From an uncultured Legionellales bacterium (lineage in GTDB: Bacteria > Pseudomonadota > Gammaproteobacteria > Eutrophobiales > Eutrophobiaceae), in NCBI GenBank assembly GCA_913046215.1, contig CAJWRJ010000014.1, positions 1 through 39,998 of the forward strand: a DNA stretch of 39,998 nt, read 5' to 3'. Shown piece after piece: positions 32,583 to 39,998 of this stretch (its first letter is position 1; every line of letters begins with the position of its first letter). The notes under the pieces are model-generated. The model was not told the origin of the DNA. It did not search any database and saw nothing but the letters and a program-made list of their open reading frames with translations. Position numbers and translations under genes: made by a program.

Positions 32583-33483
32583 AATTTTTACCAAGTATTG
32601 AGACAGGTAATTTTATTAACTCAGGAGGGGCTTGTTTTTTTGCAATTAAAAGACCTTTACCAATCGAGCGATTATAATCTGATGGCAATTTTCTCCAAGC
32701 TTTAGAGTGTTTATTCCAGACACCGCTTAACTCACCATCAGATGTTTGAAACACCATAATCAAGCGACCAACCCGTAAAATATCAACAGTATATTCTTCA
32801 TTATCAACAGTAATCGTATCGTTATATGCCTCAATTGTTCGTCCGTATTCAATTTCAATTTGGTAGGCTTCCATAACGCGGCGATATTTATCCGGTAAAG
32901 TTATATCGGGAAAGTTTATAATTTGTTTTAATGTAGCAACACGTTGACGTCTTTCATCTAAGAGAAAAGGAAGATCAAGCCTTACAAATTTTTCAAGAGT
33001 CTCAATCATTTTATTTATGAATGGAACAATGGTTCTTTGAGTTTCCTCTGCATTTTCAAGTTGTCTTTGTATTGAGCTAAGAGAAAGTTTTTGTTGATCA
33101 ACTAGTTTTGCTAGTTGTTTGTTATATGAGGTAAGGCTTTCAGTTTTTCGAATTGCATTGCGATAAACTAGGACCATATCCCTTGTTTCATCTGTTAATT
33201 CATCTATTGTATTTTGAGATTTTACAGCCTCTTCTTGAGCCTCTATTTTTTCTTCAACTGCAGCATTCAGTGTCTTTTCTATATCAGCCTCAGTTGGTGT
33301 ATTTTGTTGATCAGTATTTTCTTCAGTTTTATTGCCTTCATCTTCTTGAGTTACCACAGGTTCCGAGGTTTCAATATCAGGATTTTCTTTGTTTGCAGGA
33401 TCGTCAGCTGCAGCGTAGGCAACAATAAACAGCGAAATACCTAAAAAATATGAAGCAAAGAAATATTTTATGTATTTTTCCAT
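32575..33483 (-). CDS. DUF3450 family protein of the TonB2 cluster
   Basis: The roughly 302-residue precursor starts, by my choice, at ATG 33483, which opens a clean signal peptide (MEKYIKYFF to about residue 25, AYAAA-DD); an upstream in-frame ATG at 33516 would add 11 residues. A charged low-complexity segment (Glu, Asn, Thr, residues about 30-60) leads into a long helical coiled-coil region (about 65-165) and a conserved C-terminal part with LPFLLDERRQRVATLKQII and FQTSDGELSGVWNKHSKAW. DUF3450 proteins are standard in TonB2 operons, always before TtpC. Periplasmic; precise role not known. The last 8 bases overlap the ttpC-like gene. Confidence 0.88.
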   Translation of the reverse strand: MEKYIKYFFASYFLGISLFIVAYAAADDPANKENPDIETSEPVVTQEDEGNKTEENTDQQNTPTEADIEKTLNAAVEEKIEAQEEAVKSQNTIDELTDETRDMVLVYRNAIRKTESLTSYNKQLAKLVDQQKLSLSSIQRQLENAEETQRTIVPFINKMIETLEKFVRLDLPFLLDERRQRVATLKQIINFPDITLPDKYRRVMEAYQIEIEYGRTIEAYNDTITVDNEEYTVDILRVGRLIMVFQTSDGELSGVWNKHSKAWRKLPSDYNRSIGKGLLIAKKQAPPELIKLPVSILGKNYE

Positions 33484-33656
33484 TAGGAATTTTTCCCTAT
33501 TGTTTATATAGTTCAAAATGTATTGGTGGTATTGTAAATTAACATTTGAGCTTTTACATAGAAATTTTAATATATTTAATTGAAAATTATCACATTTCTA
33601 TAACAATAGGCCATGTATTTTGACTATAAATAGCTGCATGAAGAGGTGAGAGTTAG
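33484..33656. promoter_or_regulatory. Divergent promoter region, TonB2 cluster and MoxY-like kinase
   Basis: This 173-base spacer separates the - strand TonB2 operon from the + strand kinase gene. It contains an inverted pair CCTATTGTT (33496-33504) and AACAATAGG (33602-33610), 97 bases apart, and an imperfect TTGT-N6-ACAT (33532-33545). I cannot assign -35/-10 boxes with confidence. A GAGGTGAGAG stretch just before the kinase ATG is a reasonable ribosome site. Confidence 0.4.
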
Positions 33657-35009
33657 ATGAGCCTTAGGATTAGACTAAATATTTTAATTACAACTCTGCT
33701 TGTAATCTTATTTTTATTTAGTAGTTATTATACTATTTCACATGCAAGAAACTCTGTGCATAGTGAAGTTGAATCTAGCACACAGCTTGCACTACAACTT
33801 ATTCAGGCCGCATCAAGTTCTTCATTATCTGAGCGAGATAAAATCGCTTCCGATGAACAGAAACATGTAAAATTTATTCGTAAATTGACAGAATTGGATA
33901 TGATAAGACATGTTCATATCGAAATTCGATCACCGACAGAATTATTAAACCCAGCTGATGATGATATTTTATTTATTAAGAGTGATGCACCAAAATGGTT
34001 CATACAATTAATTCAACCACCAGCAACGGAAATAAGAAGATGGTTGTATACTCCAGTAACATCGCCAATCGATGTACTTATAAAACCAGATCCTTTGGAT
34101 GAAATTCATGAAAGTTGGATTGAAACAAGAAATATCTTAGTATTCCTCTCAATTTTTATTATTCTCGCGAACATCCTTATATATTTCGTAATTGGTATTT
34201 ATTTATCTCCTATCGAAAGGATATTAGAGGGTTTAGCAAGTATCAGACAAGGAAATTATAAATTAAGACTCCCTAATTTTCGTTTACCTGAGCTTGATAG
34301 AATTTCTCAGCAATTTAATCATATGACGCAAGTCCTATCTGAAACCAAAGTGAGAAACCAGTTGCTTACTAAACGCTCACTTGAGATCCAGGAGGAAGAA
34401 AGACAAAATCTTTCCCAAGAGCTTCATGACGAACTAGGTCAAACAATCACTGCAATTAAAGCAGTCGCAGTATCTATATCAAATAAAACAACAATAGAGA
34501 AAAGATATATAAATTCGAGTGTAAGAACAATCGTTCAGTATTCAGATCATATTTATCAAGTAGCTAAAAATATGATGCACCGATTGCGACCATCAGTCTT
34601 AGATGAATTTGGTTTAGTTAAAGCATTGCAGAATATGATAGATGAGTGGAATGATAATCAAGAAAATATATTTTGCGATTTTACATTTGAGGATATTCCT
34701 TCTTATTTATCTGATTCTCTTCGAATTTCACTGTATAGAATTACTCAGGAAGGTCTAACGAATACACTAAAATACTCGAAAGCTAGTAAGGTAAATGTAA
34801 AAATAAGAAAGGTTGTTGATGATGGTGTCGAAAAAATCAATCTTAAAATTGAGGATAATGGTATTGGAATGGACAAGGATGGTGTAAAACCAGGCTTTGG
34901 AATATTAGGCATGAGGGAGCGTGTTGAAATGAATGAAGGGCAGTTCAAAATTGATAGTTCGCCAGGTGATGGAGTAAAGATAAGTATATTAGTTCCAATT
35001 GATAAATAA
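33657..35009 (+). CDS. MoxY-like sensor histidine kinase
   Basis: The 450-residue kinase has two membrane segments (about residues 8-27 and 160-181) around a periplasmic sensor of about 130 residues. That sensor has the LapD/MoxY N-terminal pattern: LTELDMIRHVHIEIRSPT, APKWFIQLIQPP, and DVLIKPDPLDEIHESW. A HAMP region follows (SPIERILEGLASIRQGNY in part), then the HisKA_3 box QELHDELGQTITAIKAV with His257, and a UhpB/NarX-type ATPase domain (ITQEGLTNTLKYSKA, EDNGIGMD, GFGILGMRERV). MoxY regulates methanol dehydrogenase in Paracoccus, so a role in PQQ alcohol oxidation fits the genes around it. The LuxR-type regulator lies 8 bases downstream. Confidence 0.9.
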   Translation: MSLRIRLNILITTLLVILFLFSSYYTISHARNSVHSEVESSTQLALQLIQAASSSSLSERDKIASDEQKHVKFIRKLTELDMIRHVHIEIRSPTELLNPADDDILFIKSDAPKWFIQLIQPPATEIRRWLYTPVTSPIDVLIKPDPLDEIHESWIETRNILVFLSIFIILANILIYFVIGIYLSPIERILEGLASIRQGNYKLRLPNFRLPELDRISQQFNHMTQVLSETKVRNQLLTKRSLEIQEEERQNLSQELHDELGQTITAIKAVAVSISNKTTIEKRYINSSVRTIVQYSDHIYQVAKNMMHRLRPSVLDEFGLVKALQNMIDEWNDNQENIFCDFTFEDIPSYLSDSLRISLYRITQEGLTNTLKYSKASKVNVKIRKVVDDGVEKINLKIEDNGIGMDKDGVKPGFGILGMRERVEMNEGQFKIDSSPGDGVKISILVPIDK

Positions 35010-35017
35010 GAAAAATT

Positions 35018-35656
35018 ATGAAAAAAATTAAAGTAATACTAATTGATGATCATGCAGTTGTACGTGCAGGTTATAAAATTCTTCTAAAGAATGTAGATGA
35101 TATAGAAGTAGTAGCCGAGGCAGAAAATGGTAATGAGGCAATAGAGTTAATAAAAAATAATAAATATGATGTGATTGTTACAGATATGTCTTTACCTGAT
35201 ATTGGTGGCATTGATCTTATAAGGAAGATTAAAACTATCAATTCTGATTCCAAAATACTAGTTGTTACTATGCATGAAGAAGTTGTCTATGTTGAACAAG
35301 CGCTTCATTCAGGTGCAATGGGTTATATGACGAAAAGCGCAGATCCACAGCTGCTTTCAAAAGCAATAAGGCAAATCTCTAAAGGTAAGAAATATATTGA
35401 TGATGAATTACAACAGAGAATGGCATATGAAGGATCAAGAGATAAAGATTCCATATTATCAAGGCTATCAACAAGAGAATTCGAGATATTTTGTTTATTA
35501 GCTGAAGGTTTAAATACTAACGAAATAAGTAAGAAGTTAAATATAAGTTATAAAACTTCAGCTAACTATAGTACTAATATAAAGAGCAAACTAGGCGCAA
35601 CTACTGTTGCAGATGTCGCAAGAATAGCAATTAGATATAATATAATTAAAGCATAA
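35018..35656 (+). CDS. LuxR/NarL-type response regulator (MoxX-like)
   Basis: The 212-residue protein has a receiver domain (residues 1-125; acidic pocket Asp10-Asp11, phospho-acceptor Asp56 in VTDMSLPD, Lys106 in GYMTKSAD) and a C-terminal GerE/LuxR helix-turn-helix (about 145-205, LSTREFEIFCLLAEGLNTNE shortened to LSTREFEIFCLLAEG, then EISKKLNISYKTSANYSTNI). It is 8 bases after its partner kinase. The pair is likely to control the nearby PQQ-linked genes. Its stop is 8 bases from the stop of the convergent beta-propeller gene. Target sites are not known; the TTGT-N6-ACAA dyads near the window end are candidates. Confidence 0.95.
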   Translation: MKKIKVILIDDHAVVRAGYKILLKNVDDIEVVAEAENGNEAIELIKNNKYDVIVTDMSLPDIGGIDLIRKIKTINSDSKILVVTMHEEVVYVEQALHSGAMGYMTKSADPQLLSKAIRQISKGKKYIDDELQQRMAYEGSRDKDSILSRLSTREFEIFCLLAEGLNTNEISKKLNISYKTSANYSTNIKSKLGATTVADVARIAIRYNIIKA

Positions 35657-35664
35657 ATTGTTAC

Positions 35665-36624
35665 TTAATTATCTTTTACAATTACTCCCCATGGAAACTT
35701 ACCAACCTCAATAGTTTTAATAACCTCATTACTTTTAGTATCAATTACAGAGACGGTTCCACTTACACCGTCTGTCGTAAAAACACGACCTCCATCGCTG
35801 GACATTGCTAACCCCCAAACGCGTTTTCCAACAGGAATACCTTTAAGAATTTCAAGTGTATCTGAATTCATAACAATAATTTTATTTGCTCGTCCACCAG
35901 CAACATAAATTGTTTTTTCATCTTTACTTAGAATGACATCTTTAGGTTTGGCCTTATTGTCACCTAGTGGGGCAGTTTTTAGAATCTTAGCGTTTGGGAT
36001 ATCAACTTTTACAACTTCACCACTTATTTCAGCTGTTGCGTATGCGATATCACCAGATTTTGTAAAAACTGCTGCACGCGGTCTTGAACCGATTAGAATA
36101 TTACTTTCTATGACATTTTCAGGAGCTTTTATAACGTGAAGCATATTAGTTGATTCGCTTGTAACAATAACATATCTTCCATCTGGAGAAATTGCTACAC
36201 CTTCAGGCTCCAGACCAACTTTGATTACTGCTAGTTCTTTACCAGTTCTTGGATCATAGACACTAGCCTTTGCGTCATCTTCATTCGAAATATAAATGTT
36301 TCCATTAGGATGCACTGCAAAAGTTTCAGGGTCTGATCCTGCTTCGAAATCTCTGAGAATTTTTAGCGAATTGGGATCGATAACAACAATTTTATTTTCT
36401 TCACTGACAGCAACATAAAGTTCACTACTATCTGGCGATAAACCAATACCTCTTGGGCGATCACCAACTTCAATAGTATCTTCAACAACAAGCGTTTCAG
36501 CATTAATAACTGAAATATTATTACTTTTTTCATTTGTTACAAATATCCTATCTTTTGCATAACTTGCAAATGGCGATAACAAAATTGCTATTACTGTTAA
36601 TAATTTAATCCAATTAACGTTCAT
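35665..36624 (-). CDS. YVTN beta-propeller protein, PQQ-catabolism associated
   Basis: The 319-residue precursor has a signal peptide (about residues 1-23, ASYA-KD) and then seven roughly 40-residue YVTN-like blades, e.g. VTNEKSNNISVINAETLVV and DRPRGIGLSPDSSELYVAVS, the pattern repeating at PETFAVHPNG, PEGVAISPDGRYVIVTSES, and WGLAMSSDGGRVF. Such secreted seven-blade propellers are regular companions of PQQ-dependent alcohol dehydrogenase systems, and a binding protein of the same system is 28 bases upstream. Their role is not settled; it may be to support or scaffold the enzyme. Part of a two-gene - strand operon. Periplasmic. Confidence 0.9.
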   Translation of the reverse strand: MNVNWIKLLTVIAILLSPFASYAKDRIFVTNEKSNNISVINAETLVVEDTIEVGDRPRGIGLSPDSSELYVAVSEENKIVVIDPNSLKILRDFEAGSDPETFAVHPNGNIYISNEDDAKASVYDPRTGKELAVIKVGLEPEGVAISPDGRYVIVTSESTNMLHVIKAPENVIESNILIGSRPRAAVFTKSGDIAYATAEISGEVVKVDIPNAKILKTAPLGDNKAKPKDVILSKDEKTIYVAGGRANKIIVMNSDTLEILKGIPVGKRVWGLAMSSDGGRVFTTDGVSGTVSVIDTKSNEVIKTIEVGKFPWGVIVKDN

Positions 36625-36652
36625 CTATTAAACTCCTTTATTTTTCAATTTT

Positions 36653-37459
36653 TTAATTCTTACAATCGAGTATACCAAGACTATCTAGCGTAGGAGGTTT
36701 GGCAACTCCTCTAACTGGAGCCTCAGTAATTATTTTATCATTTTCAACCAGAAGAATTAGTTGACGTAATTGTCCATTTTTTCTGAAATTCATATTACTA
36801 CCTTTCTGACCATCAAAGGTTAATTCATTTTTTAAATACTCTAACATGTCAGATGACTTAGTTATCTGTGTTCTTGCAACAGCATCAGAAGTCATTTTTA
36901 CAGCAGCCCATCCTGCCCATGAATGATCATCCATTTTGACATGATAATTTTTCTTAAATCTTTTATTTAGATCACGAGCAGCAAACTTAACAAAGGTATG
37001 ATGCCATGATTTAGCTGTAGCATTTGAATCTGGTTTTTTAACTTTCAATTGCATTAAGGCATCAGATTTCATTTGTTTACTAGGCGTGATGTGTAAAATA
37101 TTTTTAGTGCAATCATGCCTGAGCTCATCGCTTTCATCAGCGAGATTAAAAACTGGAGTTTCACTCAACTGTTTAGCAATATTTCTTAATTCCTTTGAGT
37201 TTACTGATGTTAAGACGGCAAGATATTTTGAAAAGTCATGTCCATCGATGTTATCAATAGTAATCTCATCCAAACTATACTTTTGATTTAGAAATTCTCC
37301 TTGAAGATTTGATTCATCTAAGCCCTGCTTAACGCCTAGAAGTGACGGGTGACTACTTTCTCCAATATAAATAAAGTTTGTCTCAATCACACCAGCAGTG
37401 ATATTGAAAGATGACAAAATTAAGGCGCAGAATAGGTAGTTGTATTTTTTAAGCTTCAT
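36653..37459 (-). CDS. ABC-type substrate-binding protein, PQQ alcohol dehydrogenase system
   Basis: The 268-residue precursor has a signal peptide (about residues 1-22) and FIYIGESSHPSLLGVKQGLD. The C-terminal half matches the PQQ-system-associated ABC binding protein family: HTFVKFAARDLNKRFKK, DHSWAGWAAVKMTSDAVAR, LTFDGQKGSNMNFRKNGQLR and QLILLVENDKI, with a conserved last Cys. Members I know of are around 350 residues or more, so this one is short, apparently through loss in the middle. No ABC permease or ATPase is in the window. First gene of the operon with the beta-propeller protein, opposite the aldehyde dehydrogenase across a 381-base spacer. Confidence 0.85.
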   Translation of the reverse strand: MKLKKYNYLFCALILSSFNITAGVIETNFIYIGESSHPSLLGVKQGLDESNLQGEFLNQKYSLDEITIDNIDGHDFSKYLAVLTSVNSKELRNIAKQLSETPVFNLADESDELRHDCTKNILHITPSKQMKSDALMQLKVKKPDSNATAKSWHHTFVKFAARDLNKRFKKNYHVKMDDHSWAGWAAVKMTSDAVARTQITKSSDMLEYLKNELTFDGQKGSNMNFRKNGQLRQLILLVENDKIITEAPVRGVAKPPTLDSLGILDCKN

Positions 37460-37840
37460 AAATGTAAATCTTTTTTAAAATAGTATATGCCTTAGACGAT
37501 TATATAAAGTGTAAATTCAATGATTATGATTTTTTTTCATTTATAACATTATCTACTGATAATATGTTCATGATTTTTATAGATTTTCTTTTGAAAATTA
37601 GTCCTATCGATTTACGCGTTATATTGAGTGATATTCTAATTACATGTGACTATAATCGTCTTAAATAACTAATAATAAATATTTAAAAACAGGATGTTGA
37701 GAAATCAAAGTAATTGATTTTAGTGTCACTTTAATTTCTATAATAAACAATGATTTAACTGGTTTATTTAATATATAAAGATATTAAGGATGACTCAATA
37801 TTCATCATAATATTGTCAAAACTTATTATAGGAGGCAGTT
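37460..37840. other. 381-bp divergent spacer, aldehyde dehydrogenase and PQQ-binding-protein operon
   Basis: No gene was found here. It is very A+T-rich. It contains two inverted repeats: ATTATC-TACT-GATAAT (37548-37563) and AAATCAA-AGTAA-TTGATTT (37702-37720). A strong ribosome site AGGAGG ends the spacer about 8 bases before the aldehyde dehydrogenase ATG. A promoter must exist on each side, but I cannot choose -35/-10 elements reliably. The length is enough for a regulated divergent promoter. Confidence 0.5.
37702..37720. promoter_or_regulatory. Inverted repeat AAATCAA-N5-TTGATTT upstream of aldehyde dehydrogenase
   Basis: Perfect 7-bp arms and a 5-base spacer, 120 bases before the aldehyde dehydrogenase start. 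It is the best operator candidate in this spacer. Its arms resemble parts of an FNR/CRP-type half site (TTGAT), but the half-site order is reversed from TTGAT-N4-ATCAA, so I do not assign a factor. Confidence 0.4.
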
Positions 37841-39358
37841 ATGGCAGCAAATCCAGATGAAGTAGCAAGTCAAAAGCCTACTCTCAGGGAAAAATATGAT
37901 AATTTTATCGGCGGCAAGTGGGTTGCACCTGTTGATGGAGGGTATTTCGAAGATACTTCATCAATTGACGGTAGTGTTTTAGCAAAAATATCACAATCAA
38001 ATGAAAAAGATGTTGATCTTGCGGTTAAAGCAGCATGGAAAGCCGCGGAATCTTGGAATAAAACATCAGCAACAGAGAGAAGTAATATTCTTCTAAAAAT
38101 TGCTGATCGTATTGAAGAAAATATCGATATGTTGGCAAAAATCGAGACGTGGGGTAATGGAAAACCAATAAGAGAAACATCGCTTGTTGATTTACCTTTA
38201 ACAGTCGACCATTTTCGTTATTTTGGGAGTGCGATCCGCTCTGAATCTGGTGAAACTTCTGACTTGGATTCCAGCAGGGTTACAATGGAAATACACGAAC
38301 CTCTTGGCGTAGTAGGTCAGATTATACCTTGGAATTTTCCAATATTGATGGCGGCATGGAAATTGGCACCAGCTTTGGCAGCAGGGAATTGTGTTGTAAT
38401 GAAACCTGCAGAACAGACACCAATTTCAATTCATGCGTTTATTGAAGTTATTGCAGATTTATTGCCTGCTGGCACCGTAAACATTGTGAATGGATTCGGT
38501 CCAGAGGCTGGTAAGCCACTCGCAACACATCCCGACATTAAAAAAGTTGCTTTTACAGGCGAGACAACTACAGGTCGTCTGATTATGCAGTATGCTTCAG
38601 AAAATCTTATTCCAGTTACTCTAGAACTTGGCGGTAAATCTCCAAACATCTTCTTTGATAGTGTAGCAGCTGAAGATGATGCTTTTTTAGATAAGGCAAT
38701 CGAGGGTTTTGTCATGTTTGCAGTGAATCAGGGCGAGGTTTGCACCTGCCCATCAAGAGCGCTTGTTCATGAGAGTATTTATGATCAATTTATGGAGCGT
38801 TGCATAGAGCGTACAAAGGCAATTGTTATGGGCGATCCATTAGACATGAATACAATGATGGGTGCCCAAGCATCGAATGATCAGTATGAAAAAATATTGA
38901 ATTATATTGATGTTGGAAAACAGGAAGGAGCTGAGGTTTTATTGGGCGGTGAGAAGTATGATAACCCAGTACATCCAAATGGCTACTATATCAAGCCAAC
39001 TATTTTTAAAGGCAACAATAAGATGCGTATTTTTCAAGAAGAAATATTTGGACCTGTTGTCAGTGTTACTACATTTAAAGATGAGGCAGAGGCATTAGAA
39101 ATTGCCAATGATACGCTATACGGTTTGGGTGCAGGCGTTTGGACACGCGATATTCACCAGATGCAATCAATGGCGCGTGGTATTGAAGCGGGCCGTATTT
39201 GGTGCAACTGCTACCATGATTACCCAGCGCATGCTTCATTCGGCGGCTACAAAAAATCCGGTATTGGTCGCGAAACTCATCGAATGATGCTTAATCATTA
39301 TCGTCATACGAAGAATGTGATAGTGTCATACGATAAAAATAAATTAGGATTCTTTTAG
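37841..39358 (+). CDS. NAD-dependent aldehyde dehydrogenase (acetaldehyde-type, ExaC-like)
   Basis: This 505-residue cytoplasmic enzyme oxidises aldehydes to acids with NAD+. Catalytic residues: Asn166 in [10 protein letters not shown], Lys188 in VMKPAEQTP, Glu262 in TLELGGKSP, Cys301 in [11 protein letters not shown]; nearby FTGETTTGR is the coenzyme region. The motif GEVCTCPSR and the adjacent DUF779 gene mark the ExaC/AldA-like acetaldehyde dehydrogenase group used in PQQ-dependent ethanol oxidation of Pseudomonas. The product of a PQQ alcohol dehydrogenase would be its natural substrate. A strong AGGAGG lies 8 bases before the ATG. A hairpin terminator separates it from the DUF779 gene. 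Confidence 0.95.
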   Translation: MAANPDEVASQKPTLREKYDNFIGGKWVAPVDGGYFEDTSSIDGSVLAKISQSNEKDVDLAVKAAWKAAESWNKTSATERSNILLKIADRIEENIDMLAKIETWGNGKPIRETSLVDLPLTVDHFRYFGSAIRSESGETSDLDSSRVTMEIHEPLGVVGQIIPWNFPILMAAWKLAPALAAGNCVVMKPAEQTPISIHAFIEVIADLLPAGTVNIVNGFGPEAGKPLATHPDIKKVAFTGETTTGRLIMQYASENLIPVTLELGGKSPNIFFDSVAAEDDAFLDKAIEGFVMFAVNQGEVCTCPSRALVHESIYDQFMERCIERTKAIVMGDPLDMNTMMGAQASNDQYEKILNYIDVGKQEGAEVLLGGEKYDNPVHPNGYYIKPTIFKGNNKMRIFQEEIFGPVVSVTTFKDEAEALEIANDTLYGLGAGVWTRDIHQMQSMARGIEAGRIWCNCYHDYPAHASFGGYKKSGIGRETHRMMLNHYRHTKNVIVSYDKNKLGFF

Positions 39359-39396
39359 AATCTCTCATTTATCGGTCTTTGTAGTTTTCTATGAAT

Positions 39397-39427
39397 GGGT
39401 GGTCCCGTAAGGAATCACCCTTTTTTT
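39397..39427 (+). terminator. Rho-independent terminator after aldehyde dehydrogenase
   Basis: GGGTG (39397-39401) pairs with CACCC (39416-39420), extended imperfectly inside (TCC with GGA), and is followed by seven T (39421-39427). It sits 39 bases after the aldehyde dehydrogenase stop and 17 bases before the DUF779 start, so it probably lowers but need not abolish expression of that gene. Confidence 0.8.
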
Positions 39428-39443
39428 GGAGTAATCTAAAATT

Positions 39444-39824
39444 ATGAGCGTCGATCGAGTATCAGTTTCATTAAAAGCCAGGCAGATTATTGACAAATTA
39501 AGAGAAAAACACGGCGAACTAATTTTTCACCAAAGTGGGGGTTGTTGCGATGGTTCGGCCCCGATGTGTTTTCAAAAAGGTGATTTTTTAGTTGGGAGCA
39601 GAGATGTATGCCTGGGTGAAATACATGGCTGTCCATTTTATATGGCCTCTGATCAATTTGAGTACTACAAAAATATGCAAATCAATATCGATGTTTCAAA
39701 AGGGCGAGGATCAAGTTTTTCACTGGAAATCCCCTTAGGTCTCAGATTTATGACCATATCTCGGGTATTTACCGAGGAAGAGTTAAAAAACGTCAAGCCA
39801 GTTAAGTTTAGTGATGTGGCTTAA
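39444..39824 (+). CDS. DUF779 family protein
   Basis: A 126-residue cytoplasmic protein with the family core HQSGGCCDGSAPMCF (residues about 30-44) and later GEIHGCPFYMASDQF and PLGLRFMTISRVF. Several Cys (the CC pair, Cys43, and those in DVCLG and HGCPF) could bind metal or form disulfides; the activity is not known. DUF779 genes often sit next to acetaldehyde dehydrogenase genes, as here. A terminator-like hairpin lies between the two, and a GGAG sequence before the ATG is its ribosome site, so it may also have its own promoter within the hairpin spacer. Confidence 0.9.
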   Translation: MSVDRVSVSLKARQIIDKLREKHGELIFHQSGGCCDGSAPMCFQKGDFLVGSRDVCLGEIHGCPFYMASDQFEYYKNMQINIDVSKGRGSSFSLEIPLGLRFMTISRVFTEEELKNVKPVKFSDVA

Positions 39825-39998
39825 TAGTTTTATAAGTTATTGAAAAATATAGATAAAGTTAATTTATTGTAAAAGCACAACACTATTGAAAAAAATTATA
39901 CCTGTAATTCACCTTAAATATTCTATTACCATATTACTGTAAATTATTGAAATTAATATAATAAATCGATAATATGTTGTAAAAATACAACATTTTTT
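39825..39998. other. A+T-rich spacer at window end with paired dyads
   Basis: No gene is seen in these 174 bases. TTGTAAAAGCACAAC (39867-39881) and TTGTAAAAATACAAC (39977-39991) are 13/15 identical, both of the form TTGT-N6-ACAA, 110 bases apart. The second belongs to ATGTTGTA-AAAA-TACAACAT (39974-39993) followed by T, so it could be a terminator for DUF779 or an operator for the next gene beyond the window. Confidence 0.5.

Noticed and set aside
33154-33444. Two hydrophobic, Leu/Phe-rich open frames opposite the DUF3450 gene
   Set aside because: They are antisense shadows of the Glu/Lys/Gln-rich coiled-coil coding region, without ribosome sites or family features.
36653-37459. The short binding protein as a pseudogene
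   Set aside because: The frame is open from a good signal peptide to a conserved C-terminal Cys, and both ends match the family, so it is a compact but intact gene.
1-39998. tRNA, rRNA, insertion sequence, integrase or phage genes
   Set aside because: I read the spacers on both strands and found no cloverleaf-like, transposase-like or attachment-site signal; nearly all spacers are too short to hold one.

Overview
The window is A+T-rich chromosomal DNA from a Gram-negative bacterium, most likely a free-living, probably marine, gammaproteobacterium. The main argument is gene order: positions 1 to about 19.4 kb carry rpsB-tsf-pyrH-frr-uppS-cdsA-dxr-rseP-bamA-skp-lpxD-fabZ-lpxA-lpxB-rnhB-dnaE-accA-tilS, the classic gammaproteobacterial envelope and lipid A supercluster, all on the + strand and mostly with overlaps or very short gaps. 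I cannot name a genus from sequence alone. I saw no tRNA or rRNA gene, insertion sequence, phage gene or CRISPR array.

Region by region. (1) 1-19362: translation factors, isoprenoid and phospholipid synthesis, outer-membrane assembly, lipid A synthesis, DNA polymerase III alpha, acetyl-CoA carboxylase alpha and tRNA-Ile lysidine synthetase. (2) 19366-20061: a protein I do not recognise. (3) 23057 down to 20062, - strand: a tight five-gene set with an L,D-transpeptidase, a DUF302-like lipoprotein, a four-helix MotA/TolQ-type channel protein, a one-helix protein whose membrane segment looks like MotB/ExbD but whose periplasmic part is not OmpA-like, and a small membrane protein. This is the best candidate for an undescribed system: a proton-driven envelope machine. 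(4) 23170-23700: a cytochrome b561. (5) 23755-23829, - strand: an unlisted 24-codon gene, pqqA, the PQQ precursor peptide, alone and followed by a strong terminator. (6) 24072-27237, +: a histidine kinase, an NtrC-type sigma-54 activator and a DUF1244 protein, divergent from pqqA. The pqqA/kinase spacer contains two identical-format dyads (TGGTT-N6-AACCA, 22 bp apart), an IHF-like site and a -24/-12-like promoter pointing at pqqA, the layout of a sigma-54 enhancer promoter. (7) 27234-28178, -: a TraB/GumN protein. (8) 33483 down to 28202, -: a TonB2-type energy transduction cluster (DUF3450, TtpC-like, ExbB, ExbD, TonB, TPR). (9) 33657-39824: PQQ-linked alcohol oxidation accessories: a MoxY-like kinase and LuxR-type regulator, a YVTN beta-propeller protein, a PQQ-system ABC-type binding protein, an aldehyde dehydrogenase and a DUF779 protein.

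Together the right half suggests an organism that oxidises an alcohol in the periplasm with a PQQ enzyme, passes the aldehyde to the cytoplasmic aldehyde dehydrogenase, and controls the pathway with two two-component systems, one of which probably controls supply of the PQQ precursor. The dehydrogenase itself and pqqB-E are not in the window. The regulatory model and the proton-machine model are inferences from sequence.
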